From NCBI RefSeq assembly GCF_006539985.1, contig NZ_BJOB01000015.1, forward strand, positions 1 to 57,708: 57,708 nucleotides of DNA. Reading direction: 5' to 3'. The DNA comes from Kurthia gibsonii (lineage in GTDB: Bacteria; Bacillota; Bacilli; Bacillales_A; Planococcaceae). The notes under the pieces were generated by a model. It ran no database searches, was not told the DNA's origin, and was given only the letters and a program-made list of their open reading frames with translations. The translations under genes and the position numbers were made by a program. This document shows, piece by piece, positions 17,851 through 25,636 of this stretch (within the stretch, counting starts at the first letter, position 1; every line of letters begins with the position of its first letter).

Positions 17851-18708
17851 GTGACACAATTACAAGTAGGCGACGTTACAAAATTAGTCGTAAAGGAAAT
17901 TTTAGATTCAAAATATATTTTAACGAATGATGAGGTAGATATTCCGTTAAATGCATCAGATGTAGAAGAAGAACTTCAATTGAATGATCATGTTGAAGTA
18001 TTCTTATATGCTGACCGTCGTGGCGACTTAGCTGCAACAACAGCAATCCCACACATCTTAAAAGATGAATATGGTTTTGCAAAAGTATTACATGTAAGTG
18101 AACATGATGGTGCAAAAATCGATATCGGTACTTCGCGTGAAGTATTCGTTCCAGCAGAAGATCTACCAACACTTCGTGAATTATGGCCAGAGCCAGGCGA
18201 TCATTTATATGTGACATTACGCGTTGATCGTAATGGTGGACTATTTGGTCGTTTAATTAATGAAGATCGTTTTTTAGAGCTTTATGAAGACGCAGACCCA
18301 TCATTATTCAATCAAAATATTGTAGCAAGACCATATCGTTTATTACCTGTAGGTACATTTTTAATTGGTGTTGATGTACCATACCGTATTTTTGTTCATG
18401 AATCAGAGCGTAAAGCAGAACCAAGACTAGGTGCTGACGTAACCGTTCGTGTGATTGAAGTAAAAGAAGACGGTACAGTGAACGCTTCAATGTTACCACG
18501 TGTATATGAGCGTTTATCAGAAGACGCAGATCGAATTTTTGCCTACCTTCAAGAAGCAGGTGGTAAAATGCCATTCGGTGATAAATCCTCACCTGAAGAA
18601 ATTAAAGAGATGTTTAACATGAGTAAAGGAGCTTTCAAACGTGCACTAGGTACATTAATGAAAGCAGGAAGAATTGTTCAAGAAGATGGATGGACTATTC
18701 TAAAATAA
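17851..18708 (+). CDS. cvfB: S1 domain RNA-binding protein CvfB (YitL)
   Basis: Protein of 285 residues made of repeated S1-type OB folds and a C-terminal winged helix (SKGAFKRALGTLMKAGRI near 258). The family is CvfB of staphylococci, an RNA-binding virulence regulator, and YitL of B. subtilis. Translation begins at a GTG with GAAAGGAGTC upstream. It may be cotranscribed with mntR (38-base gap). Molecular target unknown. Confidence 0.88.
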   Translation: MTQLQVGDVTKLVVKEILDSKYILTNDEVDIPLNASDVEEELQLNDHVEVFLYADRRGDLAATTAIPHILKDEYGFAKVLHVSEHDGAKIDIGTSREVFVPAEDLPTLRELWPEPGDHLYVTLRVDRNGGLFGRLINEDRFLELYEDADPSLFNQNIVARPYRLLPVGTFLIGVDVPYRIFVHESERKAEPRLGADVTVRVIEVKEDGTVNASMLPRVYERLSEDADRIFAYLQEAGGKMPFGDKSSPEEIKEMFNMSKGAFKRALGTLMKAGRIVQEDGWTILK

Positions 18709-18748
18709 CTTCTATTCGAAGTCATTCCAACTCCCCTCTCATTTTAAC

Positions 18749-18790
18749 AGGAGGAGCCGTAGCTTTATGCGTAGGTACCCTCCTTTTTTT
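18749..18790 (+). terminator. Likely terminator of cvfB
   Basis: AGGAGG (18749-18754) pairs with CCTCCT (18779-18784), followed by a T run; the stem is short and the loop long, so confidence is moderate. Confidence 0.55.
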
Positions 18791-18908
18791 CATACTCAAT
18801 TGTATAAAAAAGATGTTATAGACGGATAAAGAAACCTTTTCCTTATTTTTTCGTATTATTGTATAGCGCGAAAGAAACAGAAGAATTTGTAAAGGAGTGT
18901 AAGAATAC

Positions 18909-19844
18909 ATGAAAAAGCAAGTAATCGCCGTTGTGGCAGCAATTGGTCTGGCAACAACGTCTATTGCAGCACCAACAATTAGTTTAGCTAGTACAGCTAC
19001 ACAAACGAATAAAGATGCAGTAAATGAAAAACTAGGTGTACCAATCGCTGTATATGGTGATTCATTAACAGCAGATGAAAAAGAAAAAGTGAAGAAAAGT
19101 TTAAATGTAGCAGCAGATGAGGAAACAGAAGAAATCACTGTTACAGGAGCGGATATTGCGAAGTATATTCAAGATGGTAATCCACGCGCAAGACTATACT
19201 CATCAGCAAAAATCACGCCACAAGATAAAGGTAAAGGCTTAGCGATTAATATTGTCACACCAGATGATATTACAGAAGTAACGTCTGATATGTATGCCAA
19301 TGCAATGTTAACTGCAGGTGTAGATGATGCAAAAGTAGATGTAGCGGCACCAAAACCTGTAACAGGACATTCTGCATTAGCAGGTATTTATAAAGCATAT
19401 GAATCAACAACAGGTAAAAAGCTCGATAAAGACCGTACAGATGTAGCAAATCAAGAGTTAAATGTAGCAACAGGTTTAGCAAAAAATTCAAATGTTTCAG
19501 ATGAAAAAGTAAGTCAGTTACTAACAGAAATTAAGCAAGAAATTGCAAAACAAAAGCCAGCTACAAAAGAAGAAGTAGCTCAAATTGTCGATGATAAATT
19601 AAGCACATTAAACATTCAATTAAGTGACCAAGATCGTCAAATGCTAGTTGATTTAATGGATAAAATCAGTAAGTTAGACATCGACTTTGGTAAATGGTCT
19701 TCACAACTAGATGACTTAAATAACACAATTAAAGATAAATTAGACAATATCAAAAATGATATTAATAGTGATACTGGTTTCTGGGCGAGTGTGAAGAACT
19801 TCTTCCAAAACCTTGTAGATACAGTAAAAGGTTGGTTTAACTAA
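18909..19844 (+). CDS. DUF1002 secreted protein (YpuA-like)
   Basis: Protein of 311 residues with a signal peptide (MKKQVIAVVAAIGLATTSIA and cleavage near residue 27). The body matches the DUF1002/YpuA family: LGVPIAVYGDSLTADEKEKV, the ARLYSSAKITP segment near 96, and an alanine-rich GVDDAKVDVAAPKPVTGHSAL stretch near 137. A C-terminal amphipathic/coiled region (about 240-311, DDLNNTIKDKLDNIKND) follows. The biochemical role of the family is unknown. AAAGGAGTG lies 10 bases before the ATG. Monocistronic. Confidence 0.85.
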   Translation: MKKQVIAVVAAIGLATTSIAAPTISLASTATQTNKDAVNEKLGVPIAVYGDSLTADEKEKVKKSLNVAADEETEEITVTGADIAKYIQDGNPRARLYSSAKITPQDKGKGLAINIVTPDDITEVTSDMYANAMLTAGVDDAKVDVAAPKPVTGHSALAGIYKAYESTTGKKLDKDRTDVANQELNVATGLAKNSNVSDEKVSQLLTEIKQEIAKQKPATKEEVAQIVDDKLSTLNIQLSDQDRQMLVDLMDKISKLDIDFGKWSSQLDDLNNTIKDKLDNIKNDINSDTGFWASVKNFFQNLVDTVKGWFN

Positions 19845-19850
19845 TTAGAT

Positions 19851-19892
19851 AAAAAGCAATTGATGTAGAGCTGAAAACATCAATTGCTTTTT
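19851..19892 (+). terminator. Intrinsic terminator of the DUF1002 gene
   Basis: Perfect 16-bp stem AAAAAGCAATTGATGT (19851-19866) with ACATCAATTGCTTTTT (19877-19892). Confidence 0.88.
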
Positions 19893-19895
19893 ATT

Positions 19896-19955
19896 TTGCA
19901 ATTTAAAATAAAGCATGTTAAGATGAATGTGGTAAATATCTCGAATTCAAGATAT
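19896..19955 (+). promoter_or_regulatory. mhqO promoter with MhqR-type operator
   Basis: The -35 TTGCAA (19896-19901), 17-base spacer and -10 TAAGAT (19919-19924) are followed by the near-perfect palindrome ATATCTCGAATTCAAGATAT (19936-19955) over the expected start site. Same layout and half-site as at azoR, and very close to the B. subtilis MhqR consensus. Confidence 0.78.
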
Positions 19956-19976
19956 TTTTTAAAAGGAGTGTTTTAT

Positions 19977-20948
19977 ATGACATTACGATTAGGTGGTATT
20001 CACCACGTATCTTCTATTACTTCACATATTGAACGAAATCACGATTTTTTCACACGTATTTTAGGAATGCGCCTAGTTAAAAAAACCGTAAATCAGGATA
20101 ATACATCTTCATATCATTTATTTTATGCGGATGCAGTTGGAACACCGGGGACAGATATGACATACTTCGATATCCCGATGGCAGGTAGAACACATGAAGG
20201 TGTATCGAGCATTAATAACATAGCATTTCGTGTGAAATCAGAAGAAGCACTAGCATTTTGGGTTCAACGCTTCGATGAGCTTGGTGTTGAACACGGAGAA
20301 ATTGAAGAACGTTTTGGACGTAAAGTATTACCATTTCGAGACGAAGACTTGGCGCGTTTTTTACTTGTTGTAGATGACGGTTCGGGCATTCCATATGGAG
20401 AGCCTTGGAAAGTGGATGATATTCCACTTGAATATGCGATTGTTGGATTAGGTGGTGTGACATTGACACTACGTAATACACAGGCGACAGAGCGTGTTTT
20501 AACAAAAGTACTGGGTTTTGAATATATCGGAAGCTATCCATCACTTGTGCCGAACCAACCAAACATCTTAGTGTTTTCAACAGATCTTGGAGGACCAGCA
20601 GGAGAAGTGCATATTGAACAAAGACTCGATTTACCGATGGAAAGACCAGGTAGGGGCAGTGTGCATCACGTTGCGTTTAGAGTAAACAATTTTGAGGAAT
20701 ATGATGAATGGGTTAAAAAATTTGATGAACTTGGTTATGTAACATCTGGAAAAGTAGACCGTTACTATTTCCGTTCAATGTATTATCGTGATCCAAATGG
20801 CATTCTGTTTGAACTAGCAACAGATGAACCAGGTTTTGATGCAGATGAACCATTAGATGAAATGGGAAATAAATTAGCACTTCCACCATTTTTAGAACCG
20901 AAACGTACAGAAATAGAAGCGAGTCTTCATCCACTTAAAATCCAATAA
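19977..20948 (+). CDS. mhqO: Ring-cleaving dioxygenase-like VOC protein, MhqO family
   Basis: Vicinal-oxygen-chelate protein of 323 residues with two glyoxalase-like modules. Metal ligands are H10/H11 (GGIHHVSSIT), H near 224 (GSVHHVAFRV) and the glutamate in ILFELATDEPGF near 279. It is of the MhqA/E/O type, B. subtilis proteins induced by catechol and quinones and thought to open thiol- or hydroxyl-quinone adducts. ATG 19977 is chosen since AAAAGGAGTG lies seven bases before it; the longer frame from 19884 runs through the promoter. Followed after 34 bases by a small GNAT. Confidence 0.88.
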   Translation: MTLRLGGIHHVSSITSHIERNHDFFTRILGMRLVKKTVNQDNTSSYHLFYADAVGTPGTDMTYFDIPMAGRTHEGVSSINNIAFRVKSEEALAFWVQRFDELGVEHGEIEERFGRKVLPFRDEDLARFLLVVDDGSGIPYGEPWKVDDIPLEYAIVGLGGVTLTLRNTQATERVLTKVLGFEYIGSYPSLVPNQPNILVFSTDLGGPAGEVHIEQRLDLPMERPGRGSVHHVAFRVNNFEEYDEWVKKFDELGYVTSGKVDRYYFRSMYYRDPNGILFELATDEPGFDADEPLDEMGNKLALPPFLEPKRTEIEASLHPLKIQ

Positions 20949-20982
20949 ATTGTGGTAAACTATGGAAAAGGAGGTTGATGAA

Positions 20983-21270
20983 ATGGAATTTAGTTTAAAA
21001 CAAGACGGAAATCAAGGTGCTTATATCCATGAAGTTAATGGAGAAAATGTTGCTGAAATTACGTGGACGCAATTAGGTGATGTTATGGTGATGGATCATA
21101 CATTCGTAGATGATTCGCTGCGAGGACAAGGTGTTGCCAAACAATTATTAGATACTGCAGCGAACTATGCGCGTAAAAATCATTATAAAATGGAGCCTGT
21201 TTGTTCATATGTTGTCGCAGCTTTCGAGCGTTCGAACACATATGATGATATAAAAGTATCAAAAGTATGA
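20983..21270 (+). CDS. Small GNAT-like N-acetyltransferase (YjdJ type)
   Basis: Compact 95-residue GNAT of the GCN5-related N-acetyltransferase-like clan, with the conserved VMDHTFVDDSLRGQGVAKQLL core (residues ~38-58, acetyl-CoA loop RGQGVA) and PVCSYV. Members resemble B. subtilis YjdJ and human GTLF3B-type proteins; substrate unknown. GGAGG is eight bases before the ATG at 20983. The 34-base gap to mhqO suggests cotranscription from the MhqR-type promoter. Confidence 0.85.
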   Translation: MEFSLKQDGNQGAYIHEVNGENVAEITWTQLGDVMVMDHTFVDDSLRGQGVAKQLLDTAANYARKNHYKMEPVCSYVVAAFERSNTYDDIKVSKV

Positions 21271-21321
21271 AACCAAAAGCCATCTTTTCCGTAGATTTAC
21301 ATGGGAAGATGGTTTCTTTTT
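21270..21321 (+). terminator. Terminator after mhqO-GNAT
   Basis: GAAACC plus CCATCTTTTCC on the left (21270-21290) pair with GGGAAGATGG and GGTTTC on the right (21303-21316), followed by T run. Confidence 0.7.
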
Positions 21322-21381
21322 ATGAAATTATTTGAAATTTACCCAATAATATGTAGAATGAAAAATTGAAAGGATGAGAAT

Positions 21382-21834
21382 ATGAAAAGAACTGTAGAAA
21401 AAGTATTAACAATGGCAGCAATCATCTGTAGTGTACTAGGAATAGGTTTAATGTCTGTTATAATCTTCGGTATTGGCGTCGTTTTTGATGATCCGAATAC
21501 AGTTGAAGAAATTGTAGTCGAACAAAATCAGACAGGGCAAGAACAAATGACTGTTGAGGAGATGCAAGAAGCTATTGATGTCATTCAACCGTTCGTTAAT
21601 ACATTTGGTTGGGTGATTGTCGCATTATTAGTGATTTCAGTTGTTTTAGGTATTATCGCGTTTGTTTATCTAATGAAGAATAAAAGCATGAACGCAACAG
21701 GCGGTCTATTAATCGCAGCAGGTGTATTATCAGGATTGATTAGTATTACATCAATTTTATATTATATCGCAGCAATTATGTGCTTTGTACGCAAACCAAA
21801 GCCAACTGATCAAACATTACCACCAATGCAATAA
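21382..21834 (+). CDS. DUF4064-like membrane protein
   Basis: Membrane protein of 150 residues: helices near 9-33, 74-96, 105-129. The extracytoplasmic loop (35-73) is rich in Glu and Gln. The MKRTVEKVLTMAAIICSVLG start and GGLLIAAGVLSG segment resemble DUF4064 proteins of Bacillales. Function unknown. It is monocistronic and shares a terminator with the convergent tetR gene. Confidence 0.72.
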   Translation: MKRTVEKVLTMAAIICSVLGIGLMSVIIFGIGVVFDDPNTVEEIVVEQNQTGQEQMTVEEMQEAIDVIQPFVNTFGWVIVALLVISVVLGIIAFVYLMKNKSMNATGGLLIAAGVLSGLISITSILYYIAAIMCFVRKPKPTDQTLPPMQ

Positions 21835-21835
21835 G

Positions 21836-21886
21836 AAAAAGAACAGGAGAAGTGCAGATTACTGCAATTTCTCCTGTTCTTTTTTT
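21836..21886. terminator. Bidirectional terminator, DUF4064 gene / tetR
   Basis: Stem GAACAGGAGAA (21841-21851) with TTCTCCTGTTC (21869-21879), flanked by A and T runs; the right arm overlaps the end of tetR. Confidence 0.85.
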
Positions 21887-22470
21887 AACAACTCACCTTG
21901 AATGATTTGAAAGATAGTTTTCTTAATATGTTCTGGCACATGTGTGAATTCAGTTTCAGGCTTATAAATAAAGGTATGTTGTACCATCGACAATGTTGCA
22001 CCGATAATACCAACTTGTAATAACTTCAAATCGATTTCCATTATTCGACCGTGTTTCATGCGCCTTAAAATTTCATGATCTCCATGTGTTAATTCGTATA
22101 AACTCGTTGTATATTGTTCTGATAGTTCAGGGTGGCGAACCGCTTCCGTAAATAAAATTGTAAATTGTGGACGGTTGGCAAAAATCTTTTCAAGTAAATC
22201 AGAAGTCCATAGTTGGATTAGTTCATCATTCGTCAAAGAAATAAGCTCTTCTTTCGGACGATTAAATAAAACACTTGGTTGAACAGTAGCTAATAACAAA
22301 TCATGTTTATTTTTAAAGTATTTATACATAGCAGCTTCTGAAATATCAGCCTGCTTTGCAATTTGTGCTGTTGATGTACAGTCGTAGCCTTGACGATAAA
22401 ATAGACTGCGCGCGATATGTAAAATACGTTGTTTCGTTAGATTTCCTTTTGTACTCTTTGGTTCATACAT
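21859..22470 (-). CDS. TetR/AcrR family transcriptional regulator
   Basis: Regulator of 203 residues. The N-terminal TetR HTH is complete (KQRILHIARSLFYRQGYDCTS, then IAKQADISEAAMYKYFKNKHDLL, residues 13-60). The ligand domain is not assignable; the family includes fatty-acid and efflux regulators. GAGGTGATTCAAT precedes the ATG. Its only recognisable promoter lies about 180 bases upstream, and an intrinsic terminator stands between (see leader entry), so expression depends on read-through or an internal promoter. Confidence 0.85.
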   Translation of the reverse strand: MYEPKSTKGNLTKQRILHIARSLFYRQGYDCTSTAQIAKQADISEAAMYKYFKNKHDLLLATVQPSVLFNRPKEELISLTNDELIQLWTSDLLEKIFANRPQFTILFTEAVRHPELSEQYTTSLYELTHGDHEILRRMKHGRIMEIDLKLLQVGIIGATLSMVQHTFIYKPETEFTHVPEHIKKTIFQIIQGELLKKEQEKLQ

Positions 22471-22500
22471 ATTGAATCACCTCAAATGAGCAAATACGTC

Positions 22501-22534
22501 ATAAAAAAAGAGAGTAGTTTCCGCTACCCCCTCT
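22501..22534 (-). terminator. Intrinsic terminator within the tetR leader
   Basis: On the minus strand AGAGGGGGTAG (22534-22524) pairs fully, with wobbles, with CTACTCTCTTT (22517-22507) around a six-base loop CGGAAA, followed by TTTTAT. It lies upstream, not downstream, of the tetR gene. Confidence 0.72.
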
Positions 22535-22619
22535 AGATGAAGTTAAAATCGAAAAATCCGTTCAACAACTAAACCGAGCGAACAGATTATTGACGAGATT
22601 CTAATTCTCTCTACATAAA

Positions 22620-22637
22620 AGTTAGTGTCCACTAACT
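22620..22637. promoter_or_regulatory. Operator-like palindrome near the tetR leader start
   Basis: Perfect 8-2-8 inverted repeat AGTTAGTG-TC-CACTAACT. Length and symmetry suit a TetR-family dimer. It lies about 16 bases downstream of the -10, so bound repressor would block initiation or elongation; autoregulation by the adjacent TetR is inference. It also forms a hairpin in the RNA. Confidence 0.55.
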
Positions 22638-22652
22638 CTAGAATCCTTATAT

Positions 22653-22682
22653 ATTATACATACAAAATATAGGTAATGTAAA
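22653..22682 (-). promoter_or_regulatory. Promoter of the tetR leader
   Basis: Minus-strand -35 TTTACA (22677-22682), 18-base spacer, consensus -10 TATAAT (22653-22658). Confidence 0.65.
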
Positions 22683-22764
22683 CAATTTATTTCAAAAAAA
22701 ATAGAATTTGTATCATTTGAAATATTAGGTCACTTAAATGTAATATAGAAAATAGTAAATGTTA

Positions 22765-22790
22765 GGTTGAGGAAAAGTTGTTTCGGGTAT
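22765..22790 (+). promoter_or_regulatory. Sigma-B-type promoter of the YtxH gene
   Basis: GGTTGA (22765-22770), 14-base spacer, GGGTAT (22785-22790), close to the sigma-B consensus GTTTAA-N12/15-GGGTAT. A sigma-A reading (TTGAGG, 15-base spacer, TATAAT) is possible but has short spacing. B. subtilis ytxGHJ is sigma-B controlled. Confidence 0.55.
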
Positions 22791-22826
22791 AATAGTTTTA
22801 ATGAACTTAACTGGGAGGAATTTATT

Positions 22827-23144
22827 ATGAGTAAAAAGAAAACATTATTATTAGCAAGTTTAGCAGCAGGAGCTTATGCATACTTAAAGAAACCAGAAAA
22901 TCGTGAAAAAGCATTAGCTGCTTTCAACAGCACAAAAGATAAAGTAAATGAGTACGTAAATGCAAATAAAGATAAAACAGGTGAAGAGCGTCATAATGAT
23001 GAAAAAGTTGTACATGCAACACACTATGATGATAGCATTACTGGTAATCCTGAAAAAGACTACAAAATTGAAGAAAATGAAATGGTAGCAGAAGGCGGTT
23101 TAACATCTGTTCAATACCAAAATGAAGAACAAGAGAAGAAATAA
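22827..23144 (+). CDS. YtxH-like general stress protein
   Basis: Small protein of 105 residues with a short hydrophobic or glycine/alanine N-terminal segment (LLLASLAAGAYAYLKKPENREKALAAF) and a charged, helical C-terminal part, the pattern of YtxH-domain proteins. Function unknown. ATG 22827 has GGGAGGAA eight bases upstream; the longer frame from 22767 overlaps the promoter. The sigma-B-type promoter suggests membership of the general stress regulon, whose sigma factor is encoded at 53436. Confidence 0.7.
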   Translation: MSKKKTLLLASLAAGAYAYLKKPENREKALAAFNSTKDKVNEYVNANKDKTGEERHNDEKVVHATHYDDSITGNPEKDYKIEENEMVAEGGLTSVQYQNEEQEKK

Positions 23145-23155
23145 TTGTGTAAAAG

Positions 23156-23195
23156 AAAAGGAATCACGTCCTCATAGCGACGCGATTCCTTTTTC
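23156..23195. terminator. Bidirectional terminator, YtxH gene / CoA-transferase gene
   Basis: AGGAATCACGTC pairs with GACGCGATTCCT (23179-23190) with one wobble, flanked by A and T runs, between convergent genes. Confidence 0.82.
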
Positions 23196-23205
23196 GTATC
23201 ATAAA

Positions 23206-24720
23206 TTAAGCGTGTACTGGAGGAAGCATTTGACCATATTGAGCTAGGTTCGTATGGAATGAGAACGCTTTTTCAAGTACATGAGGTGTATGCCCGCCGC
23301 GTGTATTAGCTTCTTCTAAGTAAGCGCGTAACGCTGGTTTATAATCAGGATGTACACATTTTTCGATAATTAGTTCAGCGCGTTCGCGTGGAGCTAAACC
23401 GCGTAAATCAGCTAAACCTTGTTCAGTTACAACAACATCTACATCATGTTCGTTGTGGTCAACGTGTGAAACGAATGGTACAACAGATGAGATTTTGCCT
23501 TCTTTAGCATATGATTTTGTAATGAAGATGGACGTACGTGCAGCACGAGCGAAGTCACCAGAACCGCCGATACCATTCATCATTTTATTACCTGCTACAT
23601 GTGTAGAGTTTACGTTACCATAAATATCAAACTCAAGTGCTGTATTCATCGCGATCAAGCCCATACGACGAACTAATTCAGGATGGTTTGAAATCTCTTG
23701 TGGACGTAAGCAAAGTTTATCTTTATAACGTTCTAAGTTACCAAATACAGAGTCTAATTTTTCGGCTGTAAGAGAAGTCGCACAACCAGAAGCGAATTTT
23801 ACTTTACCAGCATCGATTAAATCGAATACAGAATCTTGCAGTACTTCAGAATAAACTTCTAAGTCTTTGAATTCTGAGTTTGCCATACCGCCAAGAACAG
23901 CATTGGCTACAGAACCAACACCTGACTGTAGAGGTGCAAGTGTTTCTGTTAGACGACCTTCTTTTACTTCTTTACGAAAGAAGTCGATAATATGATTTGC
24001 AATTTGTTGTGTTTCAGCGTCAATTGCAGTCATTGTAGTTGGCGTATCTACTTGATCTGTTAATACGATTGCAGCTACTTTATCAAAGTCTAATGGAATA
24101 CCGATTGTACCAATGCGGTCTGAAGCGTTTACAAGTGGAATCGGTCCGCGTTTGCCCTGTGCTTCCGGTACATAAATATCATGAATACCTTCTAATTGTT
24201 CATATGAAGCTAAGTTTAACTCAATGATAACTTTTTTAGCTGTTTGAACATAGATTGGTGAGTTACCAACAGAAGTTGTTGGAATTAACATACCATCTTC
24301 AGTAATTGCGACAGCTTCTACTACAGCAACATCAATTGTATCAATAGCATTTTGGCGTAAGTATTCAGCTGTTACTGATAAATGTTGGTCAACAAAATAC
24401 ATATCTTGTTTATTGATATGATTGCGCATTGTGCGGTCTAATTGGAATGGAAGACGTTTATTAACGATTCCAGCATCTGACATTAAAGCATCAATATCTG
24501 AACCTAATGAAGCACCTGTGAATACGTTTACTTTAAATTTCTCACCAGCATTTGCACGATTAACTAATGCCATTGGAATAGCTTTAGCATCTCCAGCACG
24601 AGTGAAACCACTTAAACCAAGAGTCATACCATCTGTAATAATACGAGCCGCTTCTTCAGCAGACATTACTTTATCAGCAAGTGCTGTGGCGCGTAATCTT
24701 TCTTCAACTTTTGCAACCAT
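23206..24720 (-). CDS. Acetyl-CoA hydrolase / succinyl-CoA:acetate CoA-transferase
   Basis: Class I CoA-transferase of 504 residues of the Ach1/Cat1/AarC group, which moves CoA between acetate and succinate or hydrolyses acetyl-CoA. Motifs include GLSGFTRAGDAKAIP near residue 35, QSGVGSVANAVLGG near 262 and the C-terminal GGSGDFARAARTS (CoA-binding loop) and PFVSHVDHNEHDVDVVVTEQG segments. AAAGGGGAG precedes the ATG. A LytTR regulator lies directly upstream on the same strand, behind its own terminator, and may control it. Confidence 0.9.
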   Translation of the reverse strand: MVAKVEERLRATALADKVMSAEEAARIITDGMTLGLSGFTRAGDAKAIPMALVNRANAGEKFKVNVFTGASLGSDIDALMSDAGIVNKRLPFQLDRTMRNHINKQDMYFVDQHLSVTAEYLRQNAIDTIDVAVVEAVAITEDGMLIPTTSVGNSPIYVQTAKKVIIELNLASYEQLEGIHDIYVPEAQGKRGPIPLVNASDRIGTIGIPLDFDKVAAIVLTDQVDTPTTMTAIDAETQQIANHIIDFFRKEVKEGRLTETLAPLQSGVGSVANAVLGGMANSEFKDLEVYSEVLQDSVFDLIDAGKVKFASGCATSLTAEKLDSVFGNLERYKDKLCLRPQEISNHPELVRRMGLIAMNTALEFDIYGNVNSTHVAGNKMMNGIGGSGDFARAARTSIFITKSYAKEGKISSVVPFVSHVDHNEHDVDVVVTEQGLADLRGLAPRERAELIIEKCVHPDYKPALRAYLEEANTRGGHTPHVLEKAFSFHTNLAQYGQMLPPVHA

Positions 24721-24930
24721 GAAAAACTCCCCTTTTCTATCTTGAATAAATATTATTTTTATGGAAAATTTAGTTCAAAAAAATTTTATCACTAAATTGT
24801 CACATATAGTTCTTTAATGCATGAAAGGGTTTAAAAAATGATTAATAGGGAAAATGTTTGCTGAAAATAGAAAATAGAATATTTCTACAATATAGTTTTA
24901 ACGATACAATAACAAATAAAACATGTTATA

Positions 24931-24976
24931 AAAAAGAAAAAATCCAAAGTAGCTATTAAAGACATACTTTGGATTT
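24931..24976 (-). terminator. Terminator of the LytTR regulator gene
   Basis: Perfect 12-bp stem AAATCCAAAGTA (24940-24951) with TACTTTGGATTT (24965-24976); on the minus strand a T-rich run follows. Confidence 0.8.
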
Positions 24977-24985
24977 ACATATAAA

Positions 24986-25636
24986 CTAAAAACCTAAAGA
25001 GCGACGGAAGTAACTTGCATAGCGTTGGCTGACAGGTATTCTTGTGCCGTCTTTCATGATTAATAAAAATGTTGAATGTGAGTCTGGTTGGATTTCATCA
25101 ATGAAATCAATGTTAACGATATATGAGCGATGGCATCGAATAAAGGTATCTGGCGATAAGAATAATTCTAAATCACTTAAATTTAAACGGTGGTAACCTT
25201 CTTTAGACATCGTCTTAACGAAAGTTTTGCGAAGTTGTGTTTCTAAGTAGATTACTTCATTGTGTTTTACAGGATACCAACAATCATCAATTTTGACTGT
25301 AATGTAATTTGTTAAGAATGGTGATGGCTTTTGTGGGAATACCGCTGTAATTGCACCTTTTGGCTCGCCTTCTTCCATAAGTGGAATTGACATGCCGTAA
25401 TAAGGAACACCAAAGATATCTGGCTCAATAAATGAATTAATTTTTTGACCATAATCTAGTGCTTTATGTGTTGCCGAACCTTCTGGAATTGGGTCACCCG
25501 GCTTGATTTTCAAATCAATCTTTTTACTTGGTTGGTAATAAAGATACTCTTTTGTATCTGAAACAACAATTGATGTATTGTCCGGGAAAAACTCCTTAAT
25601 AACCTCTATCAATTCCTCAATTGATCTTGGATCCAT
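24986..25636 (-). CDS. LytTR DNA-binding regulator with PAS-like sensor domain
   Basis: Regulator of 216 residues. The N-terminal half (about 1-105) looks like a small-molecule sensor (VVSDTKEYLYYQPSKKIDL, then ALDYGQKINSFIEPDIFGVPYYGMSIPL), not a response-regulator receiver, since no conserved phospho-aspartate set is seen. The C-terminal LytTR domain (about 113-214) has YLETQLRKTFVKT, FIRCHRSYIVNID and IPVSQRYASYFRR. Such one-component LytTR proteins usually act on neighbours; the downstream CoA-transferase gene, with a 265-base intergenic region, is the obvious candidate. GAGGTATGAATTA precedes the ATG. Confidence 0.83.
   Translation of the reverse strand: MDPRSIEELIEVIKEFFPDNTSIVVSDTKEYLYYQPSKKIDLKIKPGDPIPEGSATHKALDYGQKINSFIEPDIFGVPYYGMSIPLMEEGEPKGAITAVFPQKPSPFLTNYITVKIDDCWYPVKHNEVIYLETQLRKTFVKTMSKEGYHRLNLSDLELFLSPDTFIRCHRSYIVNIDFIDEIQPDSHSTFLLIMKDGTRIPVSQRYASYFRRSLGF

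Larger units (their letters stand above)
22501..22646 (-). ncRNA. Candidate structured leader or small RNA upstream of tetR
   Basis: From a predicted start near 22646 the minus-strand RNA of about 145 nt folds into: a stem TAGAATC/GATTCTA (22639-22645 with 22597-22603) enclosing an 8-bp hairpin at 22620-22637; a second hairpin, 9-bp stem, at 22555-22563 with 22580-22588; and a terminator hairpin, 11 bp with wobbles, at 22507-22534 followed by U residues. It ends 31 bases before tetR. I recognise no T-box or known riboswitch. The heptamer TCTAGAG occurs near the 5' end and again at the terminator base, allowing alternative pairing. Confidence 0.5.
22471..22826. other. Gene-free stretch holding the tetR leader and YtxH promoter
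   Basis: This 356-base stretch holds, on the minus strand, a promoter, an operator-like palindrome, three hairpins and a terminator (22501-22682), and on the plus strand a sigma-B-like promoter (22765-22790) for the YtxH gene. The remaining bases (22683-22764) are AT-rich, and I see nothing in them. Confidence 0.7.

Noticed and set aside
22501-22646. T-box or known riboswitch for the tetR leader
   Set aside because: No T-box AGGGTGG core, no guanidine, SAM or purine signature could be matched by eye.
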